A stretch of DNA of 64,000 nucleotides, taken from Porphyromonas pasteri (GTDB lineage: Bacteria > Bacteroidota > Bacteroidia > Bacteroidales > Porphyromonadaceae). Positions 28,101 to 36,326 of this stretch are shown here, piece after piece. Made by a program: the position numbers and the translations under genes. The stretch spans positions 1 through 64,000 of the forward strand of contig NZ_BMPU01000006.1 in assembly GCF_014647755.1 (NCBI RefSeq), given 5' to 3'. Every line of letters starts with the position of its first letter. Within the stretch, counting starts at the first letter, position 1. The notes beneath the pieces are model-generated. The model ran no database searches and had not been told where the DNA came from. It saw nothing but the letters and a program-made list of their open reading frames with translations.

Positions 28101-28300
28101 CCCTTGGCGTTAGTGATAGCGCCGTAGGTCGTACCGGTAGGCAGGTGCTTGGCGACAACGCTGGCGCCGATAAGAGTCTCCTTGGTAGTAGGGTCGGTGA
28201 TCGTACCGTTGATCGCCGAGGTCGTCACCTGGGCCCATACGGCTGGGGTGGCGAAGGCAAAGAGAGCCAGTACCAAGAGACGAAGTAAATACTTCTTCAT
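25106..28300 (-). CDS. Oar-like TonB-dependent outer membrane protein
   Basis: Large outer membrane protein of the Oar-like TonB family, 1064 aa. It has a signal peptide (MKKYLLRLLVLALFAFATPAVWAQ), then a carboxypeptidase-regulatory-like domain (about 27-115; INGTITDPTTKETLIGASV, GNFSIVGMRPGGPYTL). The plug has TTVVVTGAKG and VSRSIMDIAKLTPQANG, and a long barrel ends VGVKYTF. It lacks the classic EVIKGP plug motif and has IDALQVVIAPFDVRQSGFTG instead, as in Oar homologues. The substrate is unknown; peptide or protein uptake is only a guess. It is a single gene between two strong hairpins. Confidence 0.88.
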   Translation of the reverse strand: MKKYLLRLLVLALFAFATPAVWAQVTTSAINGTITDPTTKETLIGASVVAKHLPTGTTYGAITNAKGNFSIVGMRPGGPYTLTISYIGYQSTKIENVNLALGETETFNIEMKDDTKQLTTVVVTGAKGNKFNSQKTGAGSAFSRKNIERVPTVSRSIMDIAKLTPQANGNGSFAGANSRFNSFQIDGAVNNDVFGLGTSGKNAISLEAIDALQVVIAPFDVRQSGFTGGGMNAITKSGTNTFHGSVYDYYYNQDFFGTTAGKDVKTRKALDKQYENTVGFTLGGPILRDKLFFFANGEYVKGVRPSTFTPGNGSVVPEEDAKKIADKLTSLGYNGGGYATQDIPSETFKGLVRLDWNINSAHRLTLRYSHINDKPYNFSNSPTRLRFYNNGYHKHSVTNTIVAELNSKLTDKLSNEARVSYSGIRDKRTYLGGAFPFVLINGTAGKARYQVLAGVDKDTPANELDQDIFSLTDNLTLALGNHTLTFGTHNELFRMRNLYLTNYYGNYEYSTLDDFLAIGTANEVAPKSYGYSAADVSRTGDARWAPRFRAGQLGFYAQDEWKATDHLRLTYGLRVDMPFFLDRPTANPDFNSSAVAKEYGVTNNYLPPIRPLFSPRVGFRYDVDADSRYVIRGGTGIFTGRVPFVWIANSFSNSGMEYLRTAVLGANVPTMRFNADVNHQFTQPGKTTEIDMVGTNFRYPQVWRSNLAFDAKLPGGFRASLEGMYTRNLNSVRYRNLLLRPDGTLDHGNGQVRPVYKIDAALAQQYTNLILLSSNNLGYSYNLTATLSKDFGHGLDASIAYTFGEAKAGNDGTSSQAASNWGYNYSNDINGEELSYSNFDMRHRIIGQLNYRVEYAKHFATTIGIIYNGQSGGRYSILYYGDANGDARTIPGLRNDLAYIPTKDEVANGYFTASIANKPGESPADRALRQAQANKEMAESFEQFIASSGDLAQQRGRIAPRNAFMSEFVHKFDLHFAQDFFLNIGGRRHTLQLNADIINLGNLLNRGWGMSPYIQYDNITPIAISTDRATGNTVYSFTHHRSTPWDYSDINSRWRAQVGVKYTF

Positions 28301-28389
28301 ACGCTTTGTTTGTACAGGTGGCTGTGACGGCCGTCACAGCCAGAGGACTAAGTGTGAGTGATGGATAAAGGTGGATAAGACGACAAAGA

Positions 28390-28444
28390 AGCGGACGCCC
28401 ACCGCATCACCCCACATAAGTGAGGTAATGGGTAGGCGTCCGCT
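28390..28444. terminator. Terminator after rpsP
   Basis: An inverted repeat (28390-28414 and 28421-28444, AGCGGACGCC outer arm, a few mismatches inside) lies 40 bp past the rpsP stop. Confidence 0.8.
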
Positions 28445-28487
28445 ATTTCTTTATCGGAGACATCTCTTACGAGGATGCAGCGGTCGA

Positions 28488-29027
28488 CTATTCTGCAGCA
28501 GCTTCTTCCTGAGCAGGAGCCTCTTCGGCTTCAGCGGGAGCTTCAGCAGCAGCCTTAGCTTCAGCTTCGGCGAGCTTCTTAGCAGCTACAGCAGCAGCCT
28601 TGGCCTTGTTGGCAGCCTGTTCGGCTTCCAGAGCAGCCTTAGCGGCGTTAGCCTTGTCTTTAGCCAGGGTCTCACGGATAGAGCCAAGGGCACCATCCTT
28701 CTTAGACTTCCATGCTTCGAACTTAGCGTCAGCGGCCTGCTGGTCGAATGCGCCCTTAGCGACACCACCGAGGAGGTGCTTCTTCAGGAGAACGCCTTCG
28801 TGAGAGAGGATGCTACGAGCCGTGTCGGTAGGCTGTGCACCAGTCGTGAGCCAATACAGAGCGCGCTCGAAGTCCAAATCTACTGTGGCAGGATTGGTGT
28901 TGGGGTTGTACGTACCAATCTTCTCAATAAACTTGCCATCTCGTGGCGCTCTACTGTCAGCGACGACGATCTTATAGAAGGCATAAGCCTTGCGACCGTG
29001 GCGCTGTAAACGGATTTTCGTTGCCAT
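28488..29027 (-). CDS. rpsP: 30S ribosomal protein S16 with long C-terminal extension
   Basis: Component of the small ribosomal subunit. The first 80-90 of 179 residues are canonical S16: [42 protein letters not shown] region, then [34 protein letters not shown]. The remaining 90 residues are a low-complexity alanine-, lysine- and glutamate-rich tail ending in [12 protein letters not shown], likely helical. Typical S16 is 80-90 aa; extended forms are known in Bacteroidetes. A TATCTTTG box lies at 29080-29087. Confidence 0.95.
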   Translation of the reverse strand: MATKIRLQRHGRKAYAFYKIVVADSRAPRDGKFIEKIGTYNPNTNPATVDLDFERALYWLTTGAQPTDTARSILSHEGVLLKKHLLGGVAKGAFDQQAADAKFEAWKSKKDGALGSIRETLAKDKANAAKAALEAEQAANKAKAAAVAAKKLAEAEAKAAAEAPAEAEEAPAQEEAAAE

Positions 29028-29079
29028 TTAAATCGGTAAAATTGTTAGAACCTTCTGCTTCGTTGCATTAGATCGGGTG

Positions 29080-29087
29080 CAAAGATA
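29080..29087 (-). promoter_or_regulatory. Putative -7 box of rpsP
   Basis: TATCTTTG on the minus strand, 53 bp before the start codon. The -33 element is not clear. Confidence 0.5.
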
Positions 29088-29128
29088 CGGAATAAAACCA
29101 TACCACCTATCTCCCGTAGTGATAAATA

Positions 29129-29167
29129 AATAGGCACGCCCCTCAGCTGGTGAGGGGCGTGCCTATT
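29129..29167. terminator. Terminator after secG
   Basis: A perfect 17-bp inverted repeat (29129-29145 and 29151-29167, GCTGG loop) with A/T ends, between secG and rpsP. Confidence 0.9.
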
Positions 29168-29185
29168 ATATAGGTGTACGGGGAC

Positions 29186-29584
29186 TTAGTTGGCAGGCGC
29201 AGCTGCGGGAGCAGGAGCTTCCGTGGCAGGAGCGGGAGCTGCTGCAGGAGCACCCTGCTGAGGAGCAGCACCACCACCGAGGGCGGGCAGAGCCGTAGGA
29301 GCAGCACCCTTAGCGGCATTCTGCTCGAGGACCTGCTGCGTCTTAGAATCAGCATCCGTACCCGTGCCGAGGAAGTGCGACGAGGCGATGCAGAGCACGG
29401 CTACGATACCGAAGAGCCACCAAGTAGCCTTCTCCAGTACGTCGGTTGTCTTACGGACCCCCATGATGTTATTCGTCGAAGCGAAGGGTGAAGCCAGGCC
29501 ACCGCCCTTAGACTTCTGTACGATCACCAGCAGCACCAGAGCGATGGATGCTATCAGGATCAGTACCGTGAGTAGGTAGAACAT
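29186..29584 (-). CDS. secG: Preprotein translocase subunit SecG
   Basis: Small inner-membrane partner of SecYE that aids protein export. The 132-aa protein has two membrane helices, MFYLLTVLILIASIALVLLV and ATWWLFGIVAVLCIASSHF. Between them is the conserved loop QKSKGGGLASPF. The last 60 residues are a proline- and alanine-rich tail, longer than in typical SecG. It is the last gene of the activator, lptE, TPR-like, secG run (8-bp gap to its neighbour) and is followed by a strong terminator. Confidence 0.93.
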   Translation of the reverse strand: MFYLLTVLILIASIALVLLVIVQKSKGGGLASPFASTNNIMGVRKTTDVLEKATWWLFGIVAVLCIASSHFLGTGTDADSKTQQVLEQNAAKGAAPTALPALGGGAAPQQGAPAAAPAPATEAPAPAAAPAN

Positions 29585-29592
29585 GTCTTATA

Positions 29593-30261
29593 CTAATTTG
29601 TGGTTTTATTATTCTCTATCAGGCGCTCCAGGAAGCGTATCTGGTCTGCAAAGAAACGATTTTTCTCTGGATAATTCAAACTGAGAGAGCGGATAATCCT
29701 CAGTGCCTTATCGTAATGCTGCTGCTGAATATAGATCTTAGAGAGGGTCTCCGAGAGGAGTTCTTCAGCAGCAGGCTCCTCTGCCGAAGGGGCTACGGAG
29801 GGGGCTACGGGAGCGGTGCGTGGCTCGAGAAGCTCGGAGAGTCCCTCCGCGGGAAGTGGCTCTGCCGTCTCGCCAGCGAAGTAGTCTTGACTCTCCCCCA
29901 TCCCTTCGTAGTGGAGCACCTCGGGGAGATCTTCGCCTGAGGAGCGTGCGCCATCGAGGAAGTGATCGATGAGGTCAAAGGCATCAGCTTCGGCAGGCAC
30001 ATCGGGCGTCGCTGCGACGAAGGCGGGGCGATTCCCCTCGACGAGGCGGAAGAGTTGCTCCCGGTCGGGCAGGAGCACCGAGAGACGGCGAAGCTCCGAG
30101 GCATAGCGCACGTCTCCCGTCAGCGAGAGATTATATAGGTAGAGAAAGGCGAAGGGTGCGCAGTAGGGATAGGACTCATAGAGCGCACGGATCGGCTCGA
30201 GCGTCTCGGCGGTGAGGCGCTTGGGATCAGCCAAGTAGCTATAGAGTTCGTCGCGTGTCAT
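29593..30261 (-). CDS. Conserved hypothetical, TPR-like C-terminus
   Basis: A 222-aa protein without signal peptide. I recognise no enzyme family. The N-terminus (SYLADPKRLTAETLEPIRAL) is helical, residues about 110-170 are acidic and proline-rich and probably disordered, and the C-terminus (ETLSKIYIQQQHYDKALRII) looks like a single tetratricopeptide helix pair. It lies directly between lptE (stop and start adjacent) and secG (8 bp). This gene order is common in Bacteroidales and hints at a role in envelope biogenesis, but that is inference. Confidence 0.75.
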   Translation of the reverse strand: MTRDELYSYLADPKRLTAETLEPIRALYESYPYCAPFAFLYLYNLSLTGDVRYASELRRLSVLLPDREQLFRLVEGNRPAFVAATPDVPAEADAFDLIDHFLDGARSSGEDLPEVLHYEGMGESQDYFAGETAEPLPAEGLSELLEPRTAPVAPSVAPSAEEPAAEELLSETLSKIYIQQQHYDKALRIIRSLSLNYPEKNRFFADQIRFLERLIENNKTTN

Positions 30262-30789
30262 CTACCAGTTCTCTACCGTAGCATTATAGATCTGCTTCAA
30301 GAGGTCGTCCATGATCTCACGCAGCAGGTCGTCCTGCACAGCGACGAAGGGCTGGCTACGTGGGAAGTCACGGTAGGCCTTGAAGCTACGCTCGAAGCTC
30401 TCCTTCTCATTCACGTGGTTGACATACTTCACCTGCACCGTCACGGTGAAGACCGTGCGCTCGGCGAAGTTATCCTGACTGACAGCCATAGGCGTCAGGT
30501 CGTAGCCCGTGATCGTGCAGTAAAGCTCGAGGTCACCCGCCTGCGGGACGAGGGAGAGGCGCGTACGGCTCTCGTAGTAGTCCTTGATCTTCTCGGTGAA
30601 GCTGGAGGCGAGGATGGGGTTGACGATGGGCGCCTTATTGATGACCTCACCGATGGTGATGGTCTTGAGCTGGGTATAGTCAAGCGCACCACCATTGGGG
30701 CCGTAGCTGATCTTGCAGCCTGCGATGACGAGGACGAGCGCCCCGATGAGGGCGAAGACACGGCGGTGGAGCTTATTCTTCCAGTCCAT
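30262..30789 (-). CDS. lptE: LptE-family LPS assembly lipoprotein
   Basis: Predicted partner of LptD, which inserts lipopolysaccharide into the outer membrane. From ATG 30789 it has 175 aa, with a lipoprotein signal (lipobox VIAGC, Cys25) followed by KISYGPNGGALDYTQLKTITIG. This start strand and the strand-helix order fit the Bacteroidetes LptE family. The frame is open to 30861, but that would add residues before the signal peptide. The start overlaps the 3' end of the sigma-54 activator gene by 17 bp, indicating coupled translation. Confidence 0.82.
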   Translation of the reverse strand: MDWKNKLHRRVFALIGALVLVIAGCKISYGPNGGALDYTQLKTITIGEVINKAPIVNPILASSFTEKIKDYYESRTRLSLVPQAGDLELYCTITGYDLTPMAVSQDNFAERTVFTVTVQVKYVNHVNEKESFERSFKAYRDFPRSQPFVAVQDDLLREIMDDLLKQIYNATVENW

Positions 30790-32080
30790 ATTCCTTGATT
30801 TTGCGGTAGAGGGTACGCTCGGAGATCTTGAGATCCTGGGCGGCACGACGGCGACGACCATCGTGGCGAATGAGTGCGGCCTGTATCAGGCTACGCTCTG
30901 CCTCCTCGAGCGAAAGGGGCTGCTCCTCGAAGTCTGAGACCTCGGCATGATGGCCCGTAGCGTGCGGGGTAGCAGGGATCTCGACGACATCCTCCACGGG
31001 AGCGTAGCCCGAGGGACTCGAGAGGACGTTGCGGTAGTCATCACGGCCAGCGAGCGTCGTGGGGTGTGCGCTGGGAGTATGTACCTCGGTAGGTGTGTAG
31101 TCGCCGTGAGCCTTGGGCTGTGCGACCGGCACCTCACCACGCATGATCCCAGCGATGAGATTCTTCATCTCCGCCATATCCTTCTTCATATCGAAGAGCA
31201 CCTGATAGAGGATCTCACGCTCGTTGGCGAAGGACGTAGCGTCCTCACCGAGCACGGCCTGCTGGCGAAGAGCAGGATGGTAGTCTACGCCCAGATCCCG
31301 TGGCAGGTAGCGCGCGACGGTCTCTGCCGTCACGGTACGCTCCTCCTCAAGGACGCTGATGCGGTCGGTGAAGTTGCGTAGCTCACGGATATTCCCTGGC
31401 CAGCGATAGCCCTCGAGGAGCTTAGCGGCCTCGGGTGTCAGACGCAGGGGAGGCATGTGGTAGCGCTCGGCGCTCATCGAAGCAAAGAGACGGAAGAGCA
31501 GGGGGATATCCTGCACACGGCTACGCAAGGGAGGCACCTCGATGGGTACGGTATTGAGACGGAAGAGGAGGTCTTCGCGGAAGCGGCCACGCTCGACAGC
31601 CTCCTGCAGGTTCACATTCGTCGCAGCGACGATGCGCACATCGGTCTTCTGGGCTTGGCTTGCCCCGACGGGGATGAATTCCCCCGTCTCGAGGACACGC
31701 AGGAGACGGGCCTGCGTCGAGAGGGGAAGTTCCCCTACTTCGTCGAGGAAGATCGTACCGCCCGAGGCTTCTTGGAAGTACCCCTTGCGGTCGGTGATAG
31801 CGCCCGTGAACGAGCCCTTCAGGTGACCGAAGAGCTCGGAGTCGATGGTCCCCTCAGGGATAGCCCCACAGTTTACAGCGATATAAGGGCCGTGCTTGCG
31901 GATACTATTCTGATGGATGATCTTCGGGAAGCTCTCCTTCCCGACACCACTCTCACCGATCACCAGCACCGACATATCGGTGGGTGCCACCTGCACTGCC
32001 GTGCGGATAGCGTGGTCGAGTAGAGGGCTTGTGCCGATGATACCGAAGCGGTGCTTGATCTGCTGAATATCTACGTTCAT
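30773..32080 (-). CDS. Sigma-54-dependent activator without receiver domain
   Basis: AAA+ enhancer-binding protein that remodels sigma-54 RNA polymerase. From ATG 32080 it has 435 aa. The AAA+ domain begins almost at once: Walker A GESGVGKE (42-49), the sigma-54-contacting loop as GSFTGA (89-94, usual GAFTGA), and TIFLDEVGELPL as Walker B. A linker near 275-385 is unusually proline- and histidine-rich. A Fis-type helix-turn-helix lies at the C-terminus (RRRRAAQDLKISERTLYRKI). No response-regulator receiver domain is present, so the signal input is unknown. It heads the lptE-secG operon; the rpoN gene is at 2074. Confidence 0.9.
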   Translation of the reverse strand: MNVDIQQIKHRFGIIGTSPLLDHAIRTAVQVAPTDMSVLVIGESGVGKESFPKIIHQNSIRKHGPYIAVNCGAIPEGTIDSELFGHLKGSFTGAITDRKGYFQEASGGTIFLDEVGELPLSTQARLLRVLETGEFIPVGASQAQKTDVRIVAATNVNLQEAVERGRFREDLLFRLNTVPIEVPPLRSRVQDIPLLFRLFASMSAERYHMPPLRLTPEAAKLLEGYRWPGNIRELRNFTDRISVLEEERTVTAETVARYLPRDLGVDYHPALRQQAVLGEDATSFANEREILYQVLFDMKKDMAEMKNLIAGIMRGEVPVAQPKAHGDYTPTEVHTPSAHPTTLAGRDDYRNVLSSPSGYAPVEDVVEIPATPHATGHHAEVSDFEEQPLSLEEAERSLIQAALIRHDGRRRRAAQDLKISERTLYRKIKEYGLEE

Positions 32081-32103
32081 CTTCCGTCTGTCATTTTGTC
32101 GCA

Positions 32104-32111
32104 CAAAGATA
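32104..32111 (-). promoter_or_regulatory. Putative -7 box of the activator-lptE-secG operon
   Basis: TATCTTTG on the minus strand, 24 bp before the preferred activator start. Confidence 0.5.
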
Positions 32112-32164
32112 CATAAGTTCGAGGACTATCAGGACTCCCAAGGCGGGCGCATAACGAGGCCTCC

Positions 32165-32490
32165 GCATCACACTCCGAGATACCTCTCCAAAGTGACACA
32201 CAAGCCCTTCGCCTTATCGCGAGTATTCCTCTTATTCAGCGGAGGGAAAAGTGTCCTTCTCGTGAAGGAAAAAGCACCTTCACGTAGTGGTATTCTTCTA
32301 TCTATGCACGTAGTCTTAAAGACTAGGCAGGTAAATCCAAATATCCACGTACGTAGATATTAGAGCCACGTACGTAGCCCAAACTTATCTGCCACTCGTT
32401 CGCAACTTTTATCTCTGCACGGAGCAACATCCTACATATAGGTCGCTTCACAAAGCTATATAGGTCAACCCAGCGACCAATATAGGTTCA
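32165..32490 (+). repeat. Intergenic repeat element, copy 4 (faces aspA)
   Basis: Shares the core with copies 1-3 but lacks the left palindrome array. Three units near 32434, 32455 and 32477 (AGCTATATAGGT, ACCAATATAGGT) close it. The activator gene lies divergent on the left and aspA on the right, with the aspA promoter beyond the element. The stretch 32491-32698 holds nothing I recognise. Confidence 0.88.
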
Positions 32491-32698
32491 TATCCCATCC
32501 CTCTACGGGTATGTATTGCTCCCTTCGCACAAGAGCACACATACAAGCAAAGCAAAAAGCCACCCTTCCCACGAAAAGGCAGACAGCTTCACACGTTTAT
32601 CCCTCACCGCACGCCCTTTCTCTACATTATTATAGCAAGAGCAAGCAAAGCGCCACACAACCCGCTGACAGCCTGCTATTCAAGGGCCTCACTACCCC

Positions 32699-32728
32699 CT
32701 TGCTGAGAACGAAAAAGCTGTAACTTTG
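32699..32728 (+). promoter_or_regulatory. aspA promoter
   Basis: CTTG (32699-32702), an 18-nt spacer and TAACTTTG (32721-32728), giving a leader of about 36 nt. The -7 box fits well; the -33 is a partial match. Confidence 0.55.
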
Positions 32729-32769
32729 CCCTAAAGTTTAATACACCTTATTAGTAACGACATCATACT

Positions 32770-34200
32770 ATGGCTACTTCAGGCAAGGACTTTCGCCTTG
32801 AAAGTGACCTGATCGGCGAACGCCAGATCAGCAACGAGCACCTCTACGGTGTGCAGACCCTTCGTGGGATAGAAAACTTCAACATCAGCAACTTCCACCT
32901 CTGCGACTATCCCCTCTTCGTCCACGGGCTCGCATGGACCAAGGAAGCTGCCGCTATCGCTAACCACCGCCTTGGCCTGCTCACCGACCAGCAGAAGGAT
33001 GCTATCGTCCAGGCTTGCCACGAGCTCCTCGAAGGCAAGCACCACCAGCACTTCCCCGTCGACATGATCCAGGGGGGCGCAGGTACGACGACGAACATGA
33101 ACGCCAACGAGGTCATCTGCAACCGTGCACTCGAGATCATGGGCCACGAGAAGGGTGAGTTCAAGTACCTCTCTCCTAACGACCACGTGAACGGCTCGCA
33201 GTCGACCAACGACGCGTACCCCACGGCTATCCACCTCGGTCTCTACGCTTCGCACCTCAAGCTCCGTCCCCACTTCATCCAGCTCATCGAAGCTCTCGAG
33301 AAGAAGTCTAAGGAGTTCGCACACGTCGTCAAGATGGGTCGCACGCAGCTCCAGGACGCTGTGCCCATGACGCTCGGCCAGACCTTCGGTGGCTTCGCAT
33401 CGATCCTCCGCCACGAGATCGCTAACCTCGACTACGCAGCTCACCAGTTCCTCGCTATCAATATGGGAGCTACGGCTATCGGTACGGGTATCTCTTCTGA
33501 ACCCGAATACGCTGGCTACTGCACCGAAGCTATGGCGAAGATCACTGGCTGGGATATCACCCTCACCGAAGACCTCGTCGGCGCTACCAGCGACACGAGC
33601 GAAATGGTCGGCTACAGCTCTGCTCTGCGCCGCATCGCTATCAAGGTCAACAAGATCTGTAATGACCTGCGCCTCCTCTCCAGCGGTCCTCGCTGCGGTC
33701 TCGGCGAAATCAATCTCCCTGCTATGCAGCCAGGCTCCTCGATCATGCCAGGTAAGGTGAACCCCGTCATCCCCGAAGTTATGAGCCAGGTATGCTACAA
33801 GGTCATGGGTAACGACCTCTGCATCACCATGGCTGGCGACGCTTCGCAGATGGAGCTCAACGCTATGGAGCCCGTCATGGCACAGTGCTGCTTCGAGTCC
33901 ATCGACCTGCTGATCAACGGCTTCGACACGCTCCGCACGCTCTGCATCGACGGCATCACTGCCAACGAAGACAAGTGCCGCGACAACGTCCGCAATAGCA
34001 TCGGTATCGTCACCGCCCTCAACCCCATCATCGGCTATAAGAACTCTACGAAGATCGCTAAGGAAGCTCTCGAGACGGGTCGCGGTGTCTATGACCTCAT
34101 CATCGAGCACGGCATCCTCTCTAAGGAAGACCTCGACACGGTACTCGCTCCTGAGAACATGATCAAGCCCGTTCGTCTCGGCATCAAGGCTAAGAAGTAA
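32770..34200 (+). CDS. aspA: Aspartate ammonia-lyase
   Basis: Converts aspartate to fumarate and ammonia, feeding fumarate reduction in anaerobes. The 476-aa protein has the superfamily signature GSSIMPGKVNPVIPE near residues 320-335. Substrate-site stretches are GAGTTTNMNANEV, GSQSTNDAYPTA and GRTQLQDAVPMTLGQ. Fumarase C is the close alternative; the N-terminus (RLESDLIGERQISNEHLYGVQT) and the Bacteroidales context favour aspartase. Repeat copy 4 and a promoter lie upstream, a strong terminator downstream. It may use aspartate from ansA and from DPP11-released dipeptides. Confidence 0.9.
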   Translation: MATSGKDFRLESDLIGERQISNEHLYGVQTLRGIENFNISNFHLCDYPLFVHGLAWTKEAAAIANHRLGLLTDQQKDAIVQACHELLEGKHHQHFPVDMIQGGAGTTTNMNANEVICNRALEIMGHEKGEFKYLSPNDHVNGSQSTNDAYPTAIHLGLYASHLKLRPHFIQLIEALEKKSKEFAHVVKMGRTQLQDAVPMTLGQTFGGFASILRHEIANLDYAAHQFLAINMGATAIGTGISSEPEYAGYCTEAMAKITGWDITLTEDLVGATSDTSEMVGYSSALRRIAIKVNKICNDLRLLSSGPRCGLGEINLPAMQPGSSIMPGKVNPVIPEVMSQVCYKVMGNDLCITMAGDASQMELNAMEPVMAQCCFESIDLLINGFDTLRTLCIDGITANEDKCRDNVRNSIGIVTALNPIIGYKNSTKIAKEALETGRGVYDLIIEHGILSKEDLDTVLAPENMIKPVRLGIKAKK

Positions 34201-34244
34201 TCCACGCCTGACCGACACGACTGAGCACGCTCAGCACTAAGCAT

Positions 34245-34292
34245 AGTAGCCCCAACTCCCTTACCCGATGTGGGCAAGGAGTTGGGGCTACT
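34245..34292. terminator. Terminator after aspA
   Basis: A near-perfect inverted repeat (34245-34262 and 34276-34292, AGTAGCCCCAACTCC arm) lies 45 bp past the stop and is followed by CTTCGTTTTA. Confidence 0.88.
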
Positions 34293-34373
34293 TCGTTTTA
34301 TCTCCACGACCTGAGGGAAGCTACCGTCTCCTCCCCTACTTCCCTCCTCCCTCACAGCACCGACATCCCTCTT

Positions 34374-36230
34374 ATGCGCCAGCTCGCTCTCTCCCGATAC
34401 GCCCTACTCTCGCTTGCCCTGCTCCTCATCGCAGTGCTTCCCATAAAGGCCCATCGCCGCGTCATTCAGCTCCCCTCCTTAGGCCCTCGCAAGGGGAAGC
34501 AAATCAATGCCACGCCCGTCTTCCGCAAGCTCCTTGAGGGCTTACACCCCGACCTCGAGAAGGGAGGCGACACGCTGGAGCTACGCTTTCACCCTGGGCG
34601 CTACCACTTCACCCGTGAGGGAGCCGTAGAGCGCGAGTACTTCATCTCCAATCACGACCACGCGGGTAGCCGTCCGATAGGCCTTCTCCTACGGGGCTGG
34701 CGCCACGTCATCGTGAAGGGTGAGGGAAGCGAACTACTCTTCGAAGACCGCATGCTCCCCATCGTCCTCGACAGCTGTCAAGGCGTCGAGCTCCGAGGCC
34801 TTACGATTGACTTCACCAATCCGCAGATCTCACAGCTGCATATCCTGCACTCCGACACCGCGCGCGGCATTGTCTTCACCCCCGCACCTTGGGTCAAGTG
34901 GCGCATCACGGACAAGGGACAGCTGGAAGCCTACGGCACGAGCTGGCGCTCTACCCCCGACCATGGCCTTGCCTTCGACCCGAAGACGCGTGAGCTCCTC
35001 TACCGCACCTCCGACATGCACCTCCCGAATAAGGACATTCGCCAGCTGACTGCGCGCGAGGCTACCGCCATGGGTGTCACGGTCAAGCACACGAGGCCGC
35101 TTCTCTATGCTCCCCACTGGAAGAACTCCCACCTCCCCGCAGGGACGGTCTTCGCCGCCCGCACGGGCTACCGCCCCCAGCCCGCTATCTTCATCACCGA
35201 GAGCCGTGATATCCGCCTTGAGAAGATGAACATCCACTTCGCAGAAGGGATGGGTGTCCTCACGCAGAACTCCCGCGACATCACGCTGGAGCGCTTCCAC
35301 GTCCAGCTCCGCCCCCGTGGTGAACGCTACTTCACCACCCAGGCCGATGCCACGCACTTCGTCGCCTGTGAGGGGAAGATCTCCGTACAGCACTGCCGCT
35401 TTGAGAACATGATGGACGACGCGCTAAACGTCCACGGCGTCTACCTCAAGGTCACAGCACGCGAGGGTAAGCACACCCTCGTCGGGCGCTTCATGCACAA
35501 GCAGGCCTTTGGCTACACGTGGGCCATGCCTGGCGACTCGGTGCGTCTGGTCACCTCGCGCGATATCCAGGGGCTGGAAGGCTCCTTCCACGTACGCTCT
35601 ATTAGCCCAGCTGATGGCGAGCAGCTCAAGGGCGCACGTGAGCTGCGCATCACCTTCGACGAGGAGCTACCCGCAGACTACACGCCCGAGCGACAGATCA
35701 GTATGGAGAACCTCACCCGCACGCCGAGCGTCGACTTCTCCCACAACCTTGTGCGGCACAACCGCGCCCGAGGCATCCTCATCAATACGCCCCGCCCCGT
35801 CCTCATCGAGGACAACACCTTCGACCACGTCAGCGGCTCGGCGATCCTCTTCAGCACGGACAACAATATGTGGTACGAGTCGGGACAGACGCGCGAGGTC
35901 ACGATCCGCCGCAACCTCTTCCAAGACGTACTGACGAGCCTCTACCAGTTCACCAGCGCAGTCATCAGCATCCATCCCATCATCCCCGAGCTCGCCTCAC
36001 AGCGCCACCCCTTCTACGGGCAGGGGCCGAAGAGCATCCGCATCGAGGACAACATCTTCCGCACCTTCGACACGCCGCTCCTGCACGCCATCAGTACCGA
36101 CGGCATCCTGTGGCGTGGCAATAAGATCGAGCCGACGACGAGCTACCCGAAGTTCCACCCCAATCAGAAGCGCTTCCTTCTCGAGGGCTGTCGAAATGTC
36201 GACATCGAGGAGAGCGACCTCACCGAGTAG
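34374..36230 (+). CDS. GH110 alpha-1,3-galactosidase (beta-helix)
   Basis: Exported 618-aa right-handed parallel beta-helix protein that I assign to glycoside hydrolase family 110, which removes alpha-1,3-linked galactose (blood-group B or linear alpha-gal). It has a signal peptide (LLSLALLLIAVLPIKAHR), FHPGRYHF, the family-like stretch REYFISNHDHAGSRPIGLLL, and [25 protein letters not shown] carries an Asp pair (348-349) that corresponds to proposed catalytic residues. Later coils (RGILINTPRPVLIEDNTFDH) are typical helix rungs. Exact linkage is not provable here. It stands alone and faces the thioredoxin-like gene across a terminator. Confidence 0.85.
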   Translation: MRQLALSRYALLSLALLLIAVLPIKAHRRVIQLPSLGPRKGKQINATPVFRKLLEGLHPDLEKGGDTLELRFHPGRYHFTREGAVEREYFISNHDHAGSRPIGLLLRGWRHVIVKGEGSELLFEDRMLPIVLDSCQGVELRGLTIDFTNPQISQLHILHSDTARGIVFTPAPWVKWRITDKGQLEAYGTSWRSTPDHGLAFDPKTRELLYRTSDMHLPNKDIRQLTAREATAMGVTVKHTRPLLYAPHWKNSHLPAGTVFAARTGYRPQPAIFITESRDIRLEKMNIHFAEGMGVLTQNSRDITLERFHVQLRPRGERYFTTQADATHFVACEGKISVQHCRFENMMDDALNVHGVYLKVTAREGKHTLVGRFMHKQAFGYTWAMPGDSVRLVTSRDIQGLEGSFHVRSISPADGEQLKGARELRITFDEELPADYTPERQISMENLTRTPSVDFSHNLVRHNRARGILINTPRPVLIEDNTFDHVSGSAILFSTDNNMWYESGQTREVTIRRNLFQDVLTSLYQFTSAVISIHPIIPELASQRHPFYGQGPKSIRIEDNIFRTFDTPLLHAISTDGILWRGNKIEPTTSYPKFHPNQKRFLLEGCRNVDIEESDLTE

Positions 36231-36272
36231 CTCATCATAAGGAGGGGCATTCGCCCGCCACATAGACAAAAA

Positions 36273-36313
36273 GCAAGAGCCACGGCCAGGGGATCCCTGA
36301 TCGTGGCTCTTGC
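36273..36313. terminator. Bidirectional terminator between the GH110 and thioredoxin-like genes
   Basis: GCAAGAGCCACG (36273-36284) pairs with its complement (36302-36313), with an inner CCAGG/CCCTG stem. Flanks are A-rich and T-rich. Confidence 0.8.
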
Positions 36314-36326
36314 CAATAATTTGAGT

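Noticed and set aside
32779-34218. A 479-codon open frame antisense to aspA
   Set aside because: It mirrors the codon pattern of aspA, has Asp/Val/Glu-rich composition and no recognisable domain.
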